Shown here in pieces: positions 29,771-39,834 of a stretch of DNA of 64,000 nt (the stretch's first letter is position 1; each line of letters opens with the position of its first letter). The stretch is from assembly GCA_020630955.1 (NCBI GenBank), contig JAHDIE010000009.1, positions 1-64,000 of the forward strand, given 5' to 3'. The notes beneath the pieces were generated by a model that was not told the DNA's origin, ran no database searches, and worked only from the letters and a program-made list of their open reading frames with translations. This DNA comes from Saprospiraceae bacterium (GTDB lineage: Bacteria > Bacteroidota > Bacteroidia > Chitinophagales > Saprospiraceae). The position numbers and the translations under genes were made by a program.

Positions 29771-30202
29771 ATGAACCTTTCAAAATTTAATCGTAATACA
29801 TCTTTAAACCAACTATTAGATGGATTTTTTAATTCTACCATCGGAGATTTTGTTGGAAGCGATATAATCTCTACTCACCCTAGAGTAAACATTATTGAAC
29901 ACACCAATAATTATGAAATTGAATTAGCCGCACCTGGCTTAAAGAAAAGTGACTTTACAATTTCTATAGAAGACAATAATTTAAAAATATCTGTCAGTAA
30001 AAAAGAAGAAAACACAAAAGACACTCTAAAAGAATATAAAAGAAGGGAGTATTCTTTCTTCTCATTTGAAAGAAGTTTTTATTTACCAGAAGGAATTGAC
30101 CTAAACAAAATAGACGCAAGTTATGAAGACGGCATTCTAACAATTTGTCTTCCTAAGCTTGAAGAAACAAAGTCTGAAATTAAAACAATTAAAATAGTTT
30201 AA
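29771..30202 (+). CDS. Hsp20/alpha-crystallin family small heat shock protein
   Basis: ELAAPGLKKSDFTISIEDNNLKISVSK...RSFYLPEGIDLNKIDASYEDGILTICLPK. Confidence 0.95.
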   Translation: MNLSKFNRNTSLNQLLDGFFNSTIGDFVGSDIISTHPRVNIIEHTNNYEIELAAPGLKKSDFTISIEDNNLKISVSKKEENTKDTLKEYKRREYSFFSFERSFYLPEGIDLNKIDASYEDGILTICLPKLEETKSEIKTIKIV

Positions 30203-30228
30203 GGCGGGATTGTGGTTTAGTTGGAGTT

Positions 30229-30264
30229 GGGGTGATGTTATTGCATCACCCCTATTTTTATTTT
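30229..30264 (+). terminator. Rho-independent terminator of the hsp20 pair
   Basis: GGGGTGATG-TTATTG-CATCACCCC perfect 9-bp stem followed by TATTTTTATTTT. Confidence 0.85.
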
Positions 30265-31480
30265 ATACTCGCAGGTAACTTTCTCTCGAACGCATTTTTG
30301 TAGGAATTCTATATTTTTTCTTTGCCTGATTAGATTGCAGGGGCCCAAGTATTAAACTAACCAAACTTTGAAGAGATCCAATACTATCGCGTTTAAAATT
30401 TAAAATCTTTGCTTCCTCTTCCTTCTTTCTTTCCAAAAGATTCTTCCTTTCTATCTCCGCTCTTTCCTCCATAATTCTTGCATAAACTGCAGGTTCATAT
30501 TTCTTAAAATATATTTCCCTTGTTCTTGAAGGTATACTAATGGTATACTGAGATTTCCCAGGAACATAACCAGATAAATATTCTGGATTTAATTCTCTTA
30601 ATATTGAGTCATCTTCTAATCCAAGTTCATTTGCTAGTTCTGAAAACTTTATACTTTGATTAACATGTACAATGGTTACATTGGTTAAATCTGTGTTTAT
30701 TTCATTTGGAACTAGCTCGTGGTATTCATAGAAGTTCGTCAAATACATGGCTGCAATAAATCTCGGCAAATACTTCTGAGTTTCCTTTGGAAGATATTTT
30801 CTCATCTTCCAATAGTCCTTACTTCCTGATCTTCTAATTGCTTTAGATACATTTCCAGGACCACAATTATATGCTGCTAAGGCAAGGTTCCAATCCCCAA
30901 ACCGATCATATAAAGACTGTAAGTAGTCTAATGCTGCTTGTGTAGATAATTCTATACTTCTTCTTTGGTCAACTACAGCGTTTATCTCTAGTCCAACCAT
31001 TTTTCCGGTTCCTTTCATAAATTGCCACAAACCAGCGGCACCAGATTTTGAAGTAGCTTTAGGATTTAACATTGATTCTATAACTGCAAGATATTTAAGA
31101 TCATCTGGCATCCCCCTCCTACTTATTTCTCTCTCAAATATCGGAAAGAAAATATTCGATCTACCTAATAGTTTTTCCGCAGATTGGCGATATCTATAAG
31201 TATATTGTTGTATTCTTTCTTGGACCTCATCAGTTACTGCTATTTCAACAACAGAGTTTAATTGACTCAATCTAGCTGATGCATCTGCTTTTGTAACCTT
31301 GTTGGCATAAACAACCTTTCCATCATCTGAACTTAATGCTATGTGAGCATTAGAGGTGATGTTAAAAGATAGCATGAAAAAAGCCATTGCGAGAAATCTC
31401 GCAACAAAGTTTTGTTGAATCATGGAATTACACATTTTTAATCGGTTTTCTTTAAATAAGACAAAACATACAATAAACAA
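30263..31480 (-). CDS. Lytic transglycosylase (MltD-like) with LysM-like C-terminal segment
   Basis: MLNPKATSKSGAAGLWQFMKGTG; LALAAYNCGPGNVSKAI; true start may be an internal Met. Confidence 0.9.
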   Translation of the reverse strand: MFIVCFVLFKENRLKMCNSMIQQNFVARFLAMAFFMLSFNITSNAHIALSSDDGKVVYANKVTKADASARLSQLNSVVEIAVTDEVQERIQQYTYRYRQSAEKLLGRSNIFFPIFEREISRRGMPDDLKYLAVIESMLNPKATSKSGAAGLWQFMKGTGKMVGLEINAVVDQRRSIELSTQAALDYLQSLYDRFGDWNLALAAYNCGPGNVSKAIRRSGSKDYWKMRKYLPKETQKYLPRFIAAMYLTNFYEYHELVPNEINTDLTNVTIVHVNQSIKFSELANELGLEDDSILRELNPEYLSGYVPGKSQYTISIPSRTREIYFKKYEPAVYARIMEERAEIERKNLLERKKEEEAKILNFKRDSIGSLQSLVSLILGPLQSNQAKKKYRIPTKMRSRESYLRV

Positions 31481-31791
31481 ATACTTGATTTACAGTAGTT
31501 TATATATACTTGAATTTTGTCATATATAAATAATGGATTGCAAAGATAGCTTTTGGAGTCAATTTTCCAAACCACACATATTACAAATATTATTAATATG
31601 ATAATTTCAAGAACTATGCCAACTTCCCGACATTTTCTCGAAGAAAACCATTGTCTGGATTAAAGCCATAAACTTGTCCTAAAAGAAAACAGATCTATAT
31701 AACGTTGGTTAAAGGCTAGTGTTTTCAAAAACACCAAATAAAATTTTGTTAAATTAGAATGTGAAGGATTCTCGAGAGGATTTTAATAATT

Positions 31792-33141
31792 TTAACATTT
31801 TTCCGAAAGGAAGCTAATTAGCTCTATTGTTGATAGTTTCTTTTGTTCGCCCGAATCCATATTTTTCAGTTGCCATAAATTCGATTTTATTTCATCTTCA
31901 CCAACAATTACGACAAAAGGTATGCTGTTATTGTTGGCATAATTAAGCTGTTTCTTTATTTTAACTGCCTTAGGGTATATATCACAACTGATAGCATTTG
32001 CCCTAAGAATAGATCCTAGTTTAAATGAATGATGTAATGCTTCCTTGTTAAAACTAGTTATTAGAACCTGTGTTTTATTCCCAATATTTGCAGGAAATAA
32101 AGCTAATTCCTCCATAACGTCATAGATTCTAGCAAAACCAAAAGATACACCTACCCCAGAAATACCTTTTAATCCAAACACGCTTGTTAAATCATCATAT
32201 CTTCCTCCTCCACCAATACTTCCCATTTTAACTCCCTTGGCTTTAACCTCAAAAATACAGCCAGTATAGTAATTTAGTCCTCGGGCCAAAGACGGATCAA
32301 ATGAAATTTTGTTGTGAATTTTTGATATATCTAAAAAACCATGAAATGCTTTTAATTCTTCTATTCCCACCAATCCCGTTGGCGCGTTTTCGAAATTTTC
32401 CTTTAATTCTTCGAGAGATTCTATTCCTATAAGCTCCAAAAGCTTTTGCCCAGTTGATCTATCAATATTGTTTTTTTCCAATTCATCTAGTACCTTATCT
32501 GGTCCAATTTTGTCCAATTTGTCGAGGGAAATAGTCATTTCCATAAATTTTTCCTCGAGACCTAAAGCCTCGGCAAATCCATAAAGTATCTTACGGTTAT
32601 TAACTAAAACCTCAACTTCTAACCCCAACTCTGAAAATACCTTGTCGTAAATTTGAATCAGTTCTGCTTCATACATTAATGAATCAGAACCAATTACATC
32701 AACATCGCACTGGTAAAACTCATGATATCTTCCTCTCTGTGGTCTATCTGCCCTCCATACTGGTTGTATTTGATATCGTTTAAATGGAAGTTGTAATTCG
32801 TTTTGGTGTTGTACAAAATATCTTGCAAATGGAACGGTCAGATCGTATCTAAGCCCTCTTTTAGAAATGCTTGAAACCAATTTTTTTGAGTCCAGCTTTG
32901 AAAGCGCTTCCTTATCTGCCTTTAAAAGAAAATCTCCATTGTTTAGTACTTTAAATAAAAGTCTATCGCCTTCTTCTCCGTATTTACCTGTGAGCGTCTC
33001 AAGATTTTCCATTGTAGGTGTCTCAATAGGAACATATCCAAATGTTTGAAAAACCTCTTTTATCTTGTTAAAGATATATTCTCTCTTGTAGACCTCTGAC
33101 GGTAAAAAATCTCTTGTTCCTTTTGGTATAGATGGTTTCAT
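31792..33141 (-). CDS. hisS: Histidine--tRNA ligase
   Basis: KGTRDFLPSEVYKREYIFNKI; motif 2 PVWRADRPQRGRYHEFYQCDVDVIG; GGGGRYDDLTSVFG. Confidence 0.97.
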   Translation of the reverse strand: MKPSIPKGTRDFLPSEVYKREYIFNKIKEVFQTFGYVPIETPTMENLETLTGKYGEEGDRLLFKVLNNGDFLLKADKEALSKLDSKKLVSSISKRGLRYDLTVPFARYFVQHQNELQLPFKRYQIQPVWRADRPQRGRYHEFYQCDVDVIGSDSLMYEAELIQIYDKVFSELGLEVEVLVNNRKILYGFAEALGLEEKFMEMTISLDKLDKIGPDKVLDELEKNNIDRSTGQKLLELIGIESLEELKENFENAPTGLVGIEELKAFHGFLDISKIHNKISFDPSLARGLNYYTGCIFEVKAKGVKMGSIGGGGRYDDLTSVFGLKGISGVGVSFGFARIYDVMEELALFPANIGNKTQVLITSFNKEALHHSFKLGSILRANAISCDIYPKAVKIKKQLNYANNNSIPFVVIVGEDEIKSNLWQLKNMDSGEQKKLSTIELISFLSEKC

Positions 33142-34175
33142 ATTACAGAACTAAATTGTTTTAAAAACCTCACATCATTTTCAAACAAAAGTCTGATATC
33201 ACTGATATTATACTTTAGCATTGCTTGTCTTTCAATTCCCATTCCAAAAGCAAATCCAGTGTAAATCTCTGGGTCTATATTACAATTTATTAAGACATTT
33301 GGATCTACCATTCCACAGCCTAGTATTTCTAACCAACCTGTTCCTTTGGTAATTCTATAATCAATCTCATCTTTTAATCCCCAGTATACATCCATTTCAG
33401 CACTTGGTTCCGTAAATGGGAAGTAGCTCGGCCGTAATCGAATTTTTGTATCCGGACCGTACATCTCTCGTGCAAAGTATAATAAGGTTTGTTTCATATC
33501 TGCAAAAGAAACATTCTTGTCAATAAATAATCCTTCCACTTGATGAAACTGACAATGAGATCTAGCTGAAATTGTTTCATTTCTATACACTCTGCCGGGG
33601 GCGATGATTCGAATAGGTGGCTCTTGGCTTGTCATCACCCTTGACTGAACAGATGAGGTATGTGTCCTCAACAAATTGGTTACGCTATTTTTTAAATAGA
33701 AGGTATCTTGCATATCTCGTGCAGGATGATCTTCTGGGGTATTCATGGCAGTAAAGTTATGCCAATCATCTTCGATTTCTCTTTCTTCTGACACCACAAA
33801 ACCAATTTTCTCAAATATATCAATGATTCTGTTCATAACTAATGACACTGGATGCCTTGAACCTTGATGGAAAGGAGAAGCAGGTAAACTCATATCCATC
33901 GTCTTTTTTGACCCTTCTCTTTCTGATTTTTTCAGTAAAGACTGAAACTGTTGAAACTTTGTTTCTGCTAAAGACTTAAGGTCATTTAGCTTTTGACCAT
34001 ATTCCTTTTTTCTATCATTCTCTATGTTCCTAATCTCGCTAAATAGTCCTTTTAATATATTTTTAGAACCAAGAAACCTTATTCTAAACTGTTCCAAGGC
34101 TTGCATATCACTACATTCCGTGTTTTCTATTTCATTAATGTAAGCCTCTATTTGGTCCCACGCTTTATCTGACAT
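33138..34175 (-). CDS. pheS: Phenylalanine--tRNA ligase alpha subunit
   Basis: HPARDMQDTFYL; FHQVEGLFIDKNVSFADMK; FAFGMGIERQAMLKYNISDIR. Confidence 0.97.
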   Translation of the reverse strand: MSDKAWDQIEAYINEIENTECSDMQALEQFRIRFLGSKNILKGLFSEIRNIENDRKKEYGQKLNDLKSLAETKFQQFQSLLKKSEREGSKKTMDMSLPASPFHQGSRHPVSLVMNRIIDIFEKIGFVVSEEREIEDDWHNFTAMNTPEDHPARDMQDTFYLKNSVTNLLRTHTSSVQSRVMTSQEPPIRIIAPGRVYRNETISARSHCQFHQVEGLFIDKNVSFADMKQTLLYFAREMYGPDTKIRLRPSYFPFTEPSAEMDVYWGLKDEIDYRITKGTGWLEILGCGMVDPNVLINCNIDPEIYTGFAFGMGIERQAMLKYNISDIRLLFENDVRFLKQFSSVI

Positions 34176-34265
34176 AATTTCAATTTGCTGTAAAGTTAAA
34201 GATATTGTCTGTTAATACAGATGTCTTGCCATATAGTTATTTACTTTTGAAACACAATTTATTCT

Positions 34266-35468
34266 ATGCCTTCAGTTAGACAATTATTTTTATCACATGT
34301 TGCCCAAACCAGTGAGATTTCATTAGGTCTAGAAATTGATCGCGCCGAGGGCATCTATATTTATGACACAAATGGAAAAAAATACTACGACCTTAACTCT
34401 GGTATTTCCGTAAGTTCACTTGGTCATCGCCACCCTTATGTTATAAAAGAGATAAAAAAACAACTTGACAAACATCTTCATACAATGGTTTATGGAGAGC
34501 ATATCCAAAATATTCAAGTAGGACTAGCAAAGTATTTAGTCGATCTGCTTGACCCTAGTTTAAATTCCGTCTATTTCTTTATGAGTGGAACAGAAGTAAT
34601 TGAAGCCGCAATGAAATTGGCAAAAAGAAGCAAGGAAAGATATGAAATAATAGCTTGTAAAAACGCTTATCATGGAAGCACACAAGGTGCAGAAAGCCTA
34701 AGAAGTGATCATAACTATAGTCAAGCATTCTTGCCACTGCTCCCAGGCATTAAACATATTGAATTTAATAAGGTAGAACAACTTGCTTTAATTACAAATA
34801 AAACTGCTGCTGTAATTATAGAGCCAGTGCAAGCAGAAGCTGGTGTCAACGTGCCCTTGGATGGATATTTAAAAAAAGTAAGAGCAAGATGTTCTAAAGT
34901 TGGTGCTTTATTGGTACTTGACGAAATACAAACAGGCTTTGGTAGGACTGGTCATTTGTTTGCTTACCGCAAATATGGTATCATTCCTGATATTCTTTGT
35001 TTAGGCAAAGCAATGGGTGGCGGTATGCCTATAGGCGCCATGATTTGTGACAAACAATTGATGGATGCTTTTACTAAATCTCCAAGTCTTGGTCATATTA
35101 CAACATTTGGTGGACACCCAGTTAGTTGTGCTGCAGCATATGGCAATATTAAAGCAATGATTGAGTTGAATATTGTAGATTCTGTTTTAGAAAAAGAAAA
35201 ACTAATAAAGGAAAAACTTAAACACCCTATAATAAAAGAAATTCGAAGTTCAGGCTTAATGATGGCAGTGGAACTAACCAAAAGAAAATACTTAAAACAT
35301 GTTGTTTCCAAATCTATGGAACTGGGAGCAATAGTCGATTATTTTCTATTTAATAATCGCTCCTTCCGCTTGGCACCCCCCCTTATTTTTCCAAAAGAAG
35401 AATTGATAAAAGCTTGCGCTTTATTAGTTGAAGCATGCTGCTATGCAGAATCAAGGTATTCTAATTAA
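34266..35468 (+). CDS. Class III PLP-dependent aminotransferase (acetylornithine aminotransferase-like)
   Basis: LVLDEIQTGFGRTGHLFAY; DILCLGKAMGGGMPIGAM. Confidence 0.9.
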   Translation: MPSVRQLFLSHVAQTSEISLGLEIDRAEGIYIYDTNGKKYYDLNSGISVSSLGHRHPYVIKEIKKQLDKHLHTMVYGEHIQNIQVGLAKYLVDLLDPSLNSVYFFMSGTEVIEAAMKLAKRSKERYEIIACKNAYHGSTQGAESLRSDHNYSQAFLPLLPGIKHIEFNKVEQLALITNKTAAVIIEPVQAEAGVNVPLDGYLKKVRARCSKVGALLVLDEIQTGFGRTGHLFAYRKYGIIPDILCLGKAMGGGMPIGAMICDKQLMDAFTKSPSLGHITTFGGHPVSCAAAYGNIKAMIELNIVDSVLEKEKLIKEKLKHPIIKEIRSSGLMMAVELTKRKYLKHVVSKSMELGAIVDYFLFNNRSFRLAPPLIFPKEELIKACALLVEACCYAESRYSN

Positions 35469-35625
35469 TGGTAGCGATGATGTAATCTCTAATTGCAATT
35501 CTATTTTTAAAAACCAAGGCAATTAAAGCTATTAATGCAAAAATGATGATTGCTCTTGATCTTTTCTTTATAAGCTCATTCTTTTCTCTTCTCGTTTTGT
35601 ATCTCGTTCTTCCGCTATAAGACAT
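35461..35625 (-). CDS. Small single-TM protein (54 aa), not in the ORF track
   Basis: Translated by hand: MSYSGRTRYKTRREKNELIKKRSRAIIIFALIALIALVFKNRIAIRDYIIATIN*; basic N-terminus then TM; abuts the rhodanese gene. Confidence 0.55.
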   Translation of the reverse strand: MSYSGRTRYKTRREKNELIKKRSRAIIIFALIALIALVFKNRIAIRDYIIATIN

Positions 35626-36137
35626 TAATATATTTTTTCTAATTCTTTATTTTCAACCCATTTAGACCATAGTCTATTATAGGTGTGAATTTTGTTCGTT
35701 TTCATTCCTGAGGCATCCTCAAGTGGATATGATTTATTGCCCCATTCAAAAATACTTCCGTATAGATTTTTGACATTAATAAAACCTTGTTTCTGAAGTT
35801 GTTCAGCCATTTTTTCACTCCGATATCCTATAGAGCAATATAGTACGATTGGTTGATTCTTATCGACAGACTTCAAAACCTCAAGATTTGGCTTATCATA
35901 ACCAATGTATTTAGATCCTGGGATATGGCTAATTTCAAATTCTAAAAGTTCTCTTGCGTCAAGAACCAAATAATTACTTTGGGTTTCAAACAACTCATCT
36001 ACTCCAATCACTTCAATAGAGTGTGAAATATATCTTTCAATTGTTTTTTCAAACTTAGGATTTGAACAATAGCTAGATTCTTGAGCAAAAAGAAAACTTG
36101 AATACAGTAAAATATAAAAAAGGAATATTTGTTTCAT
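35625..36137 (-). CDS. Secreted rhodanese-like domain protein
   Basis: Signal peptide; LVLDARELLEFEISHIPGSKYIGY; active loop CSIGYRS. Confidence 0.88.
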   Translation of the reverse strand: MKQIFLFYILLYSSFLFAQESSYCSNPKFEKTIERYISHSIEVIGVDELFETQSNYLVLDARELLEFEISHIPGSKYIGYDKPNLEVLKSVDKNQPIVLYCSIGYRSEKMAEQLQKQGFINVKNLYGSIFEWGNKSYPLEDASGMKTNKIHTYNRLWSKWVENKELEKIY

Positions 36138-36793
36138 TGCCTTTTTCGAGTTAACAAGTTATAATGTTGATTGGTTCTTATCTTAATAAAAACCTCTATA
36201 CCTAATAAAATTGAAATTCCTATTCCAAATGTTGATAATCTAAATAACTCGATCAACTCACTATATTCAGGATAATAATTAACTACGACTAATAATTCTA
36301 AAGCAATTATTGCTGCAGTTCCTATAAAGAATAAAACGCTAAATGCTTCCAGGTACCTCACAGAAGATTTCAATAATCTATATTTGGCTTTTTTCCACGC
36401 CTTTTTATTAATTGGATCTTTCTCTATTTTACAAAGTTCTCCAAACACATATTCTGCTTCACTATATTGATGGATATTAAATAAAGATGCGCCTTTTCTA
36501 AATAAGAGTGCTTCATAAATAGAAATGCCTCTTACTTCATATACGTTTTCTTCAACAACCAAAGGGATTAATTCGTCGCTTAGTTTTATAAACTCCTGAT
36601 AACGCCCTATTTCGAAAACCGATAATGCATAATCACACCATACATAGATTCTAAAGTCAAAATCCATGTCACTAATTCTTTGTTCATTTCTCTCAAAGAA
36701 TCTTACTTTTTCGTAATGAGAATCCTGTTCAATCTCCAAAAACTGGTAGAATGTAGAGTTCTCTTTAATATTTTCTAATGAATTATAATTCAT
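36134..36793 (-). CDS. Hypothetical membrane protein with TPR-like N-terminus
   Basis: 219 aa with two hydrophobic C-terminal segments; overlaps both neighbours by 4 bp. Confidence 0.65.
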   Translation of the reverse strand: MNYNSLENIKENSTFYQFLEIEQDSHYEKVRFFERNEQRISDMDFDFRIYVWCDYALSVFEIGRYQEFIKLSDELIPLVVEENVYEVRGISIYEALLFRKGASLFNIHQYSEAEYVFGELCKIEKDPINKKAWKKAKYRLLKSSVRYLEAFSVLFFIGTAAIIALELLVVVNYYPEYSELIELFRLSTFGIGISILLGIEVFIKIRTNQHYNLLTRKRQ

Positions 36794-37542
36794 ATCACAC
36801 GATAAAGTATCGGTTTACTCGGACTAACATCAAGGTCATAGTCTCCTATCATTATATTAATAATATAATGTCCATCCAAAACCTTTTCATTTACAAATAT
36901 AAGCTCTGTTATCGTTCTATGTAAAGAAATTTTATCCGGGTAACCCCAAAACATACGATGACTGAGCAGCTTTCCTCCATCCTCCTCCTTATCTACAGAA
37001 GGAAGGTCAGTTAATAAATGATTTACTCCATTAGAGACTAAAAACTCAATTGCCTCTGGATCGAAATAAATCGGATTTGATCCCGAATAGTTTTGTTTTA
37101 GCTTTTCTGCCTTATTAGGTCTAGACCTAATAACCATTGCTTCTGAAAATCCAATATTTGAAAGTCCCTCATTGATACTATCTTTAGTAATCAATTTATC
37201 ACCATTATCTATTTTGTATGGATCTACAGTAATAAGACTACACTTAAATAAATAACGCTGCATGCAGTCTCGCAATTTGTGTTTTTCTTTACTAATATGT
37301 CCTACACATTCTGTATGCGTGCCATTGCCATGAGGATTTATCTTAACATTATAAAAGTTGACAAGGCCTCCTTGGCTTGTGTCACCTATAAATTCTCCTG
37401 CAACAACAGGATTTGTTTCAAATTTTGGTGCAAAAAAACAATTGGGCCCATCAGCACCACTAATCATGAGTATTGAGATATCAATTGGTTCTTCTGTATC
37501 TATAGACCAAGATTGATCATTTTGCAAAAACTGTGCTTTCAT
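36790..37542 (-). CDS. Cyclase family protein (kynurenine formamidase-like)
   Basis: INPHGNGTHTECVGHIS metal-binding motif; LLTDLPSVDKEEDGGKLLSHRMFWG. Confidence 0.85.
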   Translation of the reverse strand: MKAQFLQNDQSWSIDTEEPIDISILMISGADGPNCFFAPKFETNPVVAGEFIGDTSQGGLVNFYNVKINPHGNGTHTECVGHISKEKHKLRDCMQRYLFKCSLITVDPYKIDNGDKLITKDSINEGLSNIGFSEAMVIRSRPNKAEKLKQNYSGSNPIYFDPEAIEFLVSNGVNHLLTDLPSVDKEEDGGKLLSHRMFWGYPDKISLHRTITELIFVNEKVLDGHYIINIMIGDYDLDVSPSKPILYRVI

Positions 37543-38420
37543 CAGATATTTCTTTTATCAAAGCCCCAGGAAAGTTTTTGACGGATTGTGTTCATAAAAT
37601 CTATTTCTGGAAGAAAAACCAATTTTGTTGTTAATGGTGATTTTAATACCTTGATTTCATGTTCCTCCGTGATCCTTTCAAAACGAGAATCCATTGTACA
37701 TAGAAAGTGTTCAGATCTACCTTCGATATTAAAACTAATCTCCGCGTCATCAGGTATTACAATTGGCCTTACATTCAAATTATGCGGTGCGACAGGAGTA
37801 ATTGCAAAATTTCCTGAGGTCGGAAATATTATAGGTCCACCACAACTTAAGGAATAACCTGTTGACCCAGTAGGTGTACATACAATTAATCCATCTGCCC
37901 AATAAGAGTTTAAAAAATCTCCATTGATATATGCATGTACTTTTATCATTGAAGAAGTATCTCTTTTCAACAAGGTAAAATCATTTAGTGCAACATTATT
38001 GTCTTCAAATATTGGAATATTAGAACTAACACTTAGCATTGACCTTTCTTCAATTCTGTAATTGTTTGAGGCCCACGAATCGATTGCAATATTTATCTTG
38101 TTTTTTTCAGTACTTGCAAGAAAACCTAACCTACCTAAATTTATTCCTAAAATTGGCAAGTTAATATCTCTAATTAAACTAGTAACAGCTAGTATCGTAC
38201 CGTCACCTCCTAAAGTTATCATTAAATTTGGCGAAATTGCCTTTAAGCTTTCATAACTATCAAAGTATGGAAAATTATTTTTTGTTTGCTTAGCATAGTC
38301 TTGAAACATGAATATTTCATATTCCATACTTTTCAGCTTGAATAATAAGGTTTCTAAGTATGAACTATGTTCTTCTTTAAACTTTTTTCCGTAGATCGCT
38401 ATTTTCATATTAAAATGCAT
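37542..38420 (-). CDS. nadK: NAD kinase
   Basis: LGGDGTILAVTSLI; NLGRLGFLAS; DGLIVCTPTGSTGYSLSCGGPI. Confidence 0.96.
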   Translation of the reverse strand: MHFNMKIAIYGKKFKEEHSSYLETLLFKLKSMEYEIFMFQDYAKQTKNNFPYFDSYESLKAISPNLMITLGGDGTILAVTSLIRDINLPILGINLGRLGFLASTEKNKINIAIDSWASNNYRIEERSMLSVSSNIPIFEDNNVALNDFTLLKRDTSSMIKVHAYINGDFLNSYWADGLIVCTPTGSTGYSLSCGGPIIFPTSGNFAITPVAPHNLNVRPIVIPDDAEISFNIEGRSEHFLCTMDSRFERITEEHEIKVLKSPLTTKLVFLPEIDFMNTIRQKLSWGFDKRNI

Positions 38421-39834
38421 TGCTTACTTCCAAAAATAATCCTTGTTCTCCTAAATCATTATAGCTGTATTCAAAGCTAAACAAATAACTATTGTAAATA
38501 ATTATATCAAGTGCTGGACCAAATCCATATATCCAGCGATTATTTAAGGTATTGGTTTCAAAATAATATGGTTCATTAATATAAGCAAAATCAAAATTGA
38601 ATCGTAAATGAAGCTTTACATTTATGTTTTTAAATTGATCTGGGACTACCTTAGGCCAAGTAAGTGTATAATTAAAGTCAACCAATTGTTTTTTAATATG
38701 ATTGGTGATTAATAGATGGTCCATACCATCCATTACATATAAATCATATCCACTAACAAGATCCGAACCCCAACCTAATCCTGTATTGTTAGCAAATGCT
38801 TGTTGGTTACGTATTAAATTAGTTTTCGCTATTATCTTAGAACCAAAGCCAAAGTTTCTATTTGGTAAATTATTTATGTCCACTCTCTTGGTAAATGGAA
38901 TGTAGAATTCTAATACTGATTGTAGTAGTAAACTATTTTGTTCCCTTAATATTCCAAGTCCTTCTTTTTTCGCATTCAATCTTAACCTATATCCTCGATA
39001 AGGCATCAAATAATTGAAACGTTTATCATATTGAATATCGTAGTTGATCATAAAAAACTGCAGTGCGTTGTTACCGTGTATAAAATAATCGCTGTTAAGC
39101 TCTTCTATTACAAACTCATCTACGGTATTTTTATGATATTCAAAACTTAGCGAATGATGCGTTTCAACATTTGGTCTCATTCTGACATTTACGGAAGTGC
39201 GAAAACGTCGCAACATTTCTCTCTCATCATTATGTTGATAAAACTGTGGTCGATTAGCAATGGTTTTATAAGGTATTTCTTTATTTGTTGCATAGTAAAT
39301 AGAGAAGGAAAAACCTACATTCTTATTATCAAACACATAAGGAAAACTATACTCTCCTTCAAACTTTTTTGTGTAACCAAATTGAGCAACAACAAGCAAG
39401 GGATCTTTATTTCCTGTCAGATTGTAGTGCCGAGCTCTTAGCCCATAATTAATTCTTTCTAAATCATGATTCTGCTCATGCCACCAAACATTAAAACTTC
39501 TATCACCAAGCTCAAAAATTGGGGATGGATATAGATACCAGTTTTCAACCAATTCTATTTTAACTACAGCACTAGTATCTTGTTGTTCAATGTTGATTTT
39601 TGCTTTATTAAAAAGACCAATACTCTGTAACCTGTTTTCATTCTGGTTGATGATTTTAATAAGATCGGCTGAACTTATAATATCACCTACTGCGATATTC
39701 AGTTCATTAAGAATTATTTTTTCCTTTGTTTTTTTGTTTCCACTAAATAATATCTCAGAAACTTTGAGTTTCTCTTGTGCAAGAGACGAAACAGAGATAA
39801 GAAATAAAGAAAATATCAGTAAGAATTTATACAT
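38410..39834 (-). CDS. Short Omp85/BamA-TamA-like outer membrane protein
   Basis: Signal peptide, one POTRA-like region (VSEILFSGNKKTKEKIILNELNIAVGD...IGLFNKAKINIEQQDTSAVVKIELVE), then beta-barrel sequence. Confidence 0.8.
   Translation of the reverse strand: MYKFLLIFSLFLISVSSLAQEKLKVSEILFSGNKKTKEKIILNELNIAVGDIISSADLIKIINQNENRLQSIGLFNKAKINIEQQDTSAVVKIELVENWYLYPSPIFELGDRSFNVWWHEQNHDLERINYGLRARHYNLTGNKDPLLVVAQFGYTKKFEGEYSFPYVFDNKNVGFSFSIYYATNKEIPYKTIANRPQFYQHNDEREMLRRFRTSVNVRMRPNVETHHSLSFEYHKNTVDEFVIEELNSDYFIHGNNALQFFMINYDIQYDKRFNYLMPYRGYRLRLNAKKEGLGILREQNSLLLQSVLEFYIPFTKRVDINNLPNRNFGFGSKIIAKTNLIRNQQAFANNTGLGWGSDLVSGYDLYVMDGMDHLLITNHIKKQLVDFNYTLTWPKVVPDQFKNINVKLHLRFNFDFAYINEPYYFETNTLNNRWIYGFGPALDIIIYNSYLFSFEYSYNDLGEQGLFLEVSNAF

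Noticed and set aside
31719-31734. Hairpin GTGTTTT-CA-AAAACAC downstream of hisS
   Set aside because: Short A/T-rich stem with no U-tract on the relevant strand; not convincing as a terminator.
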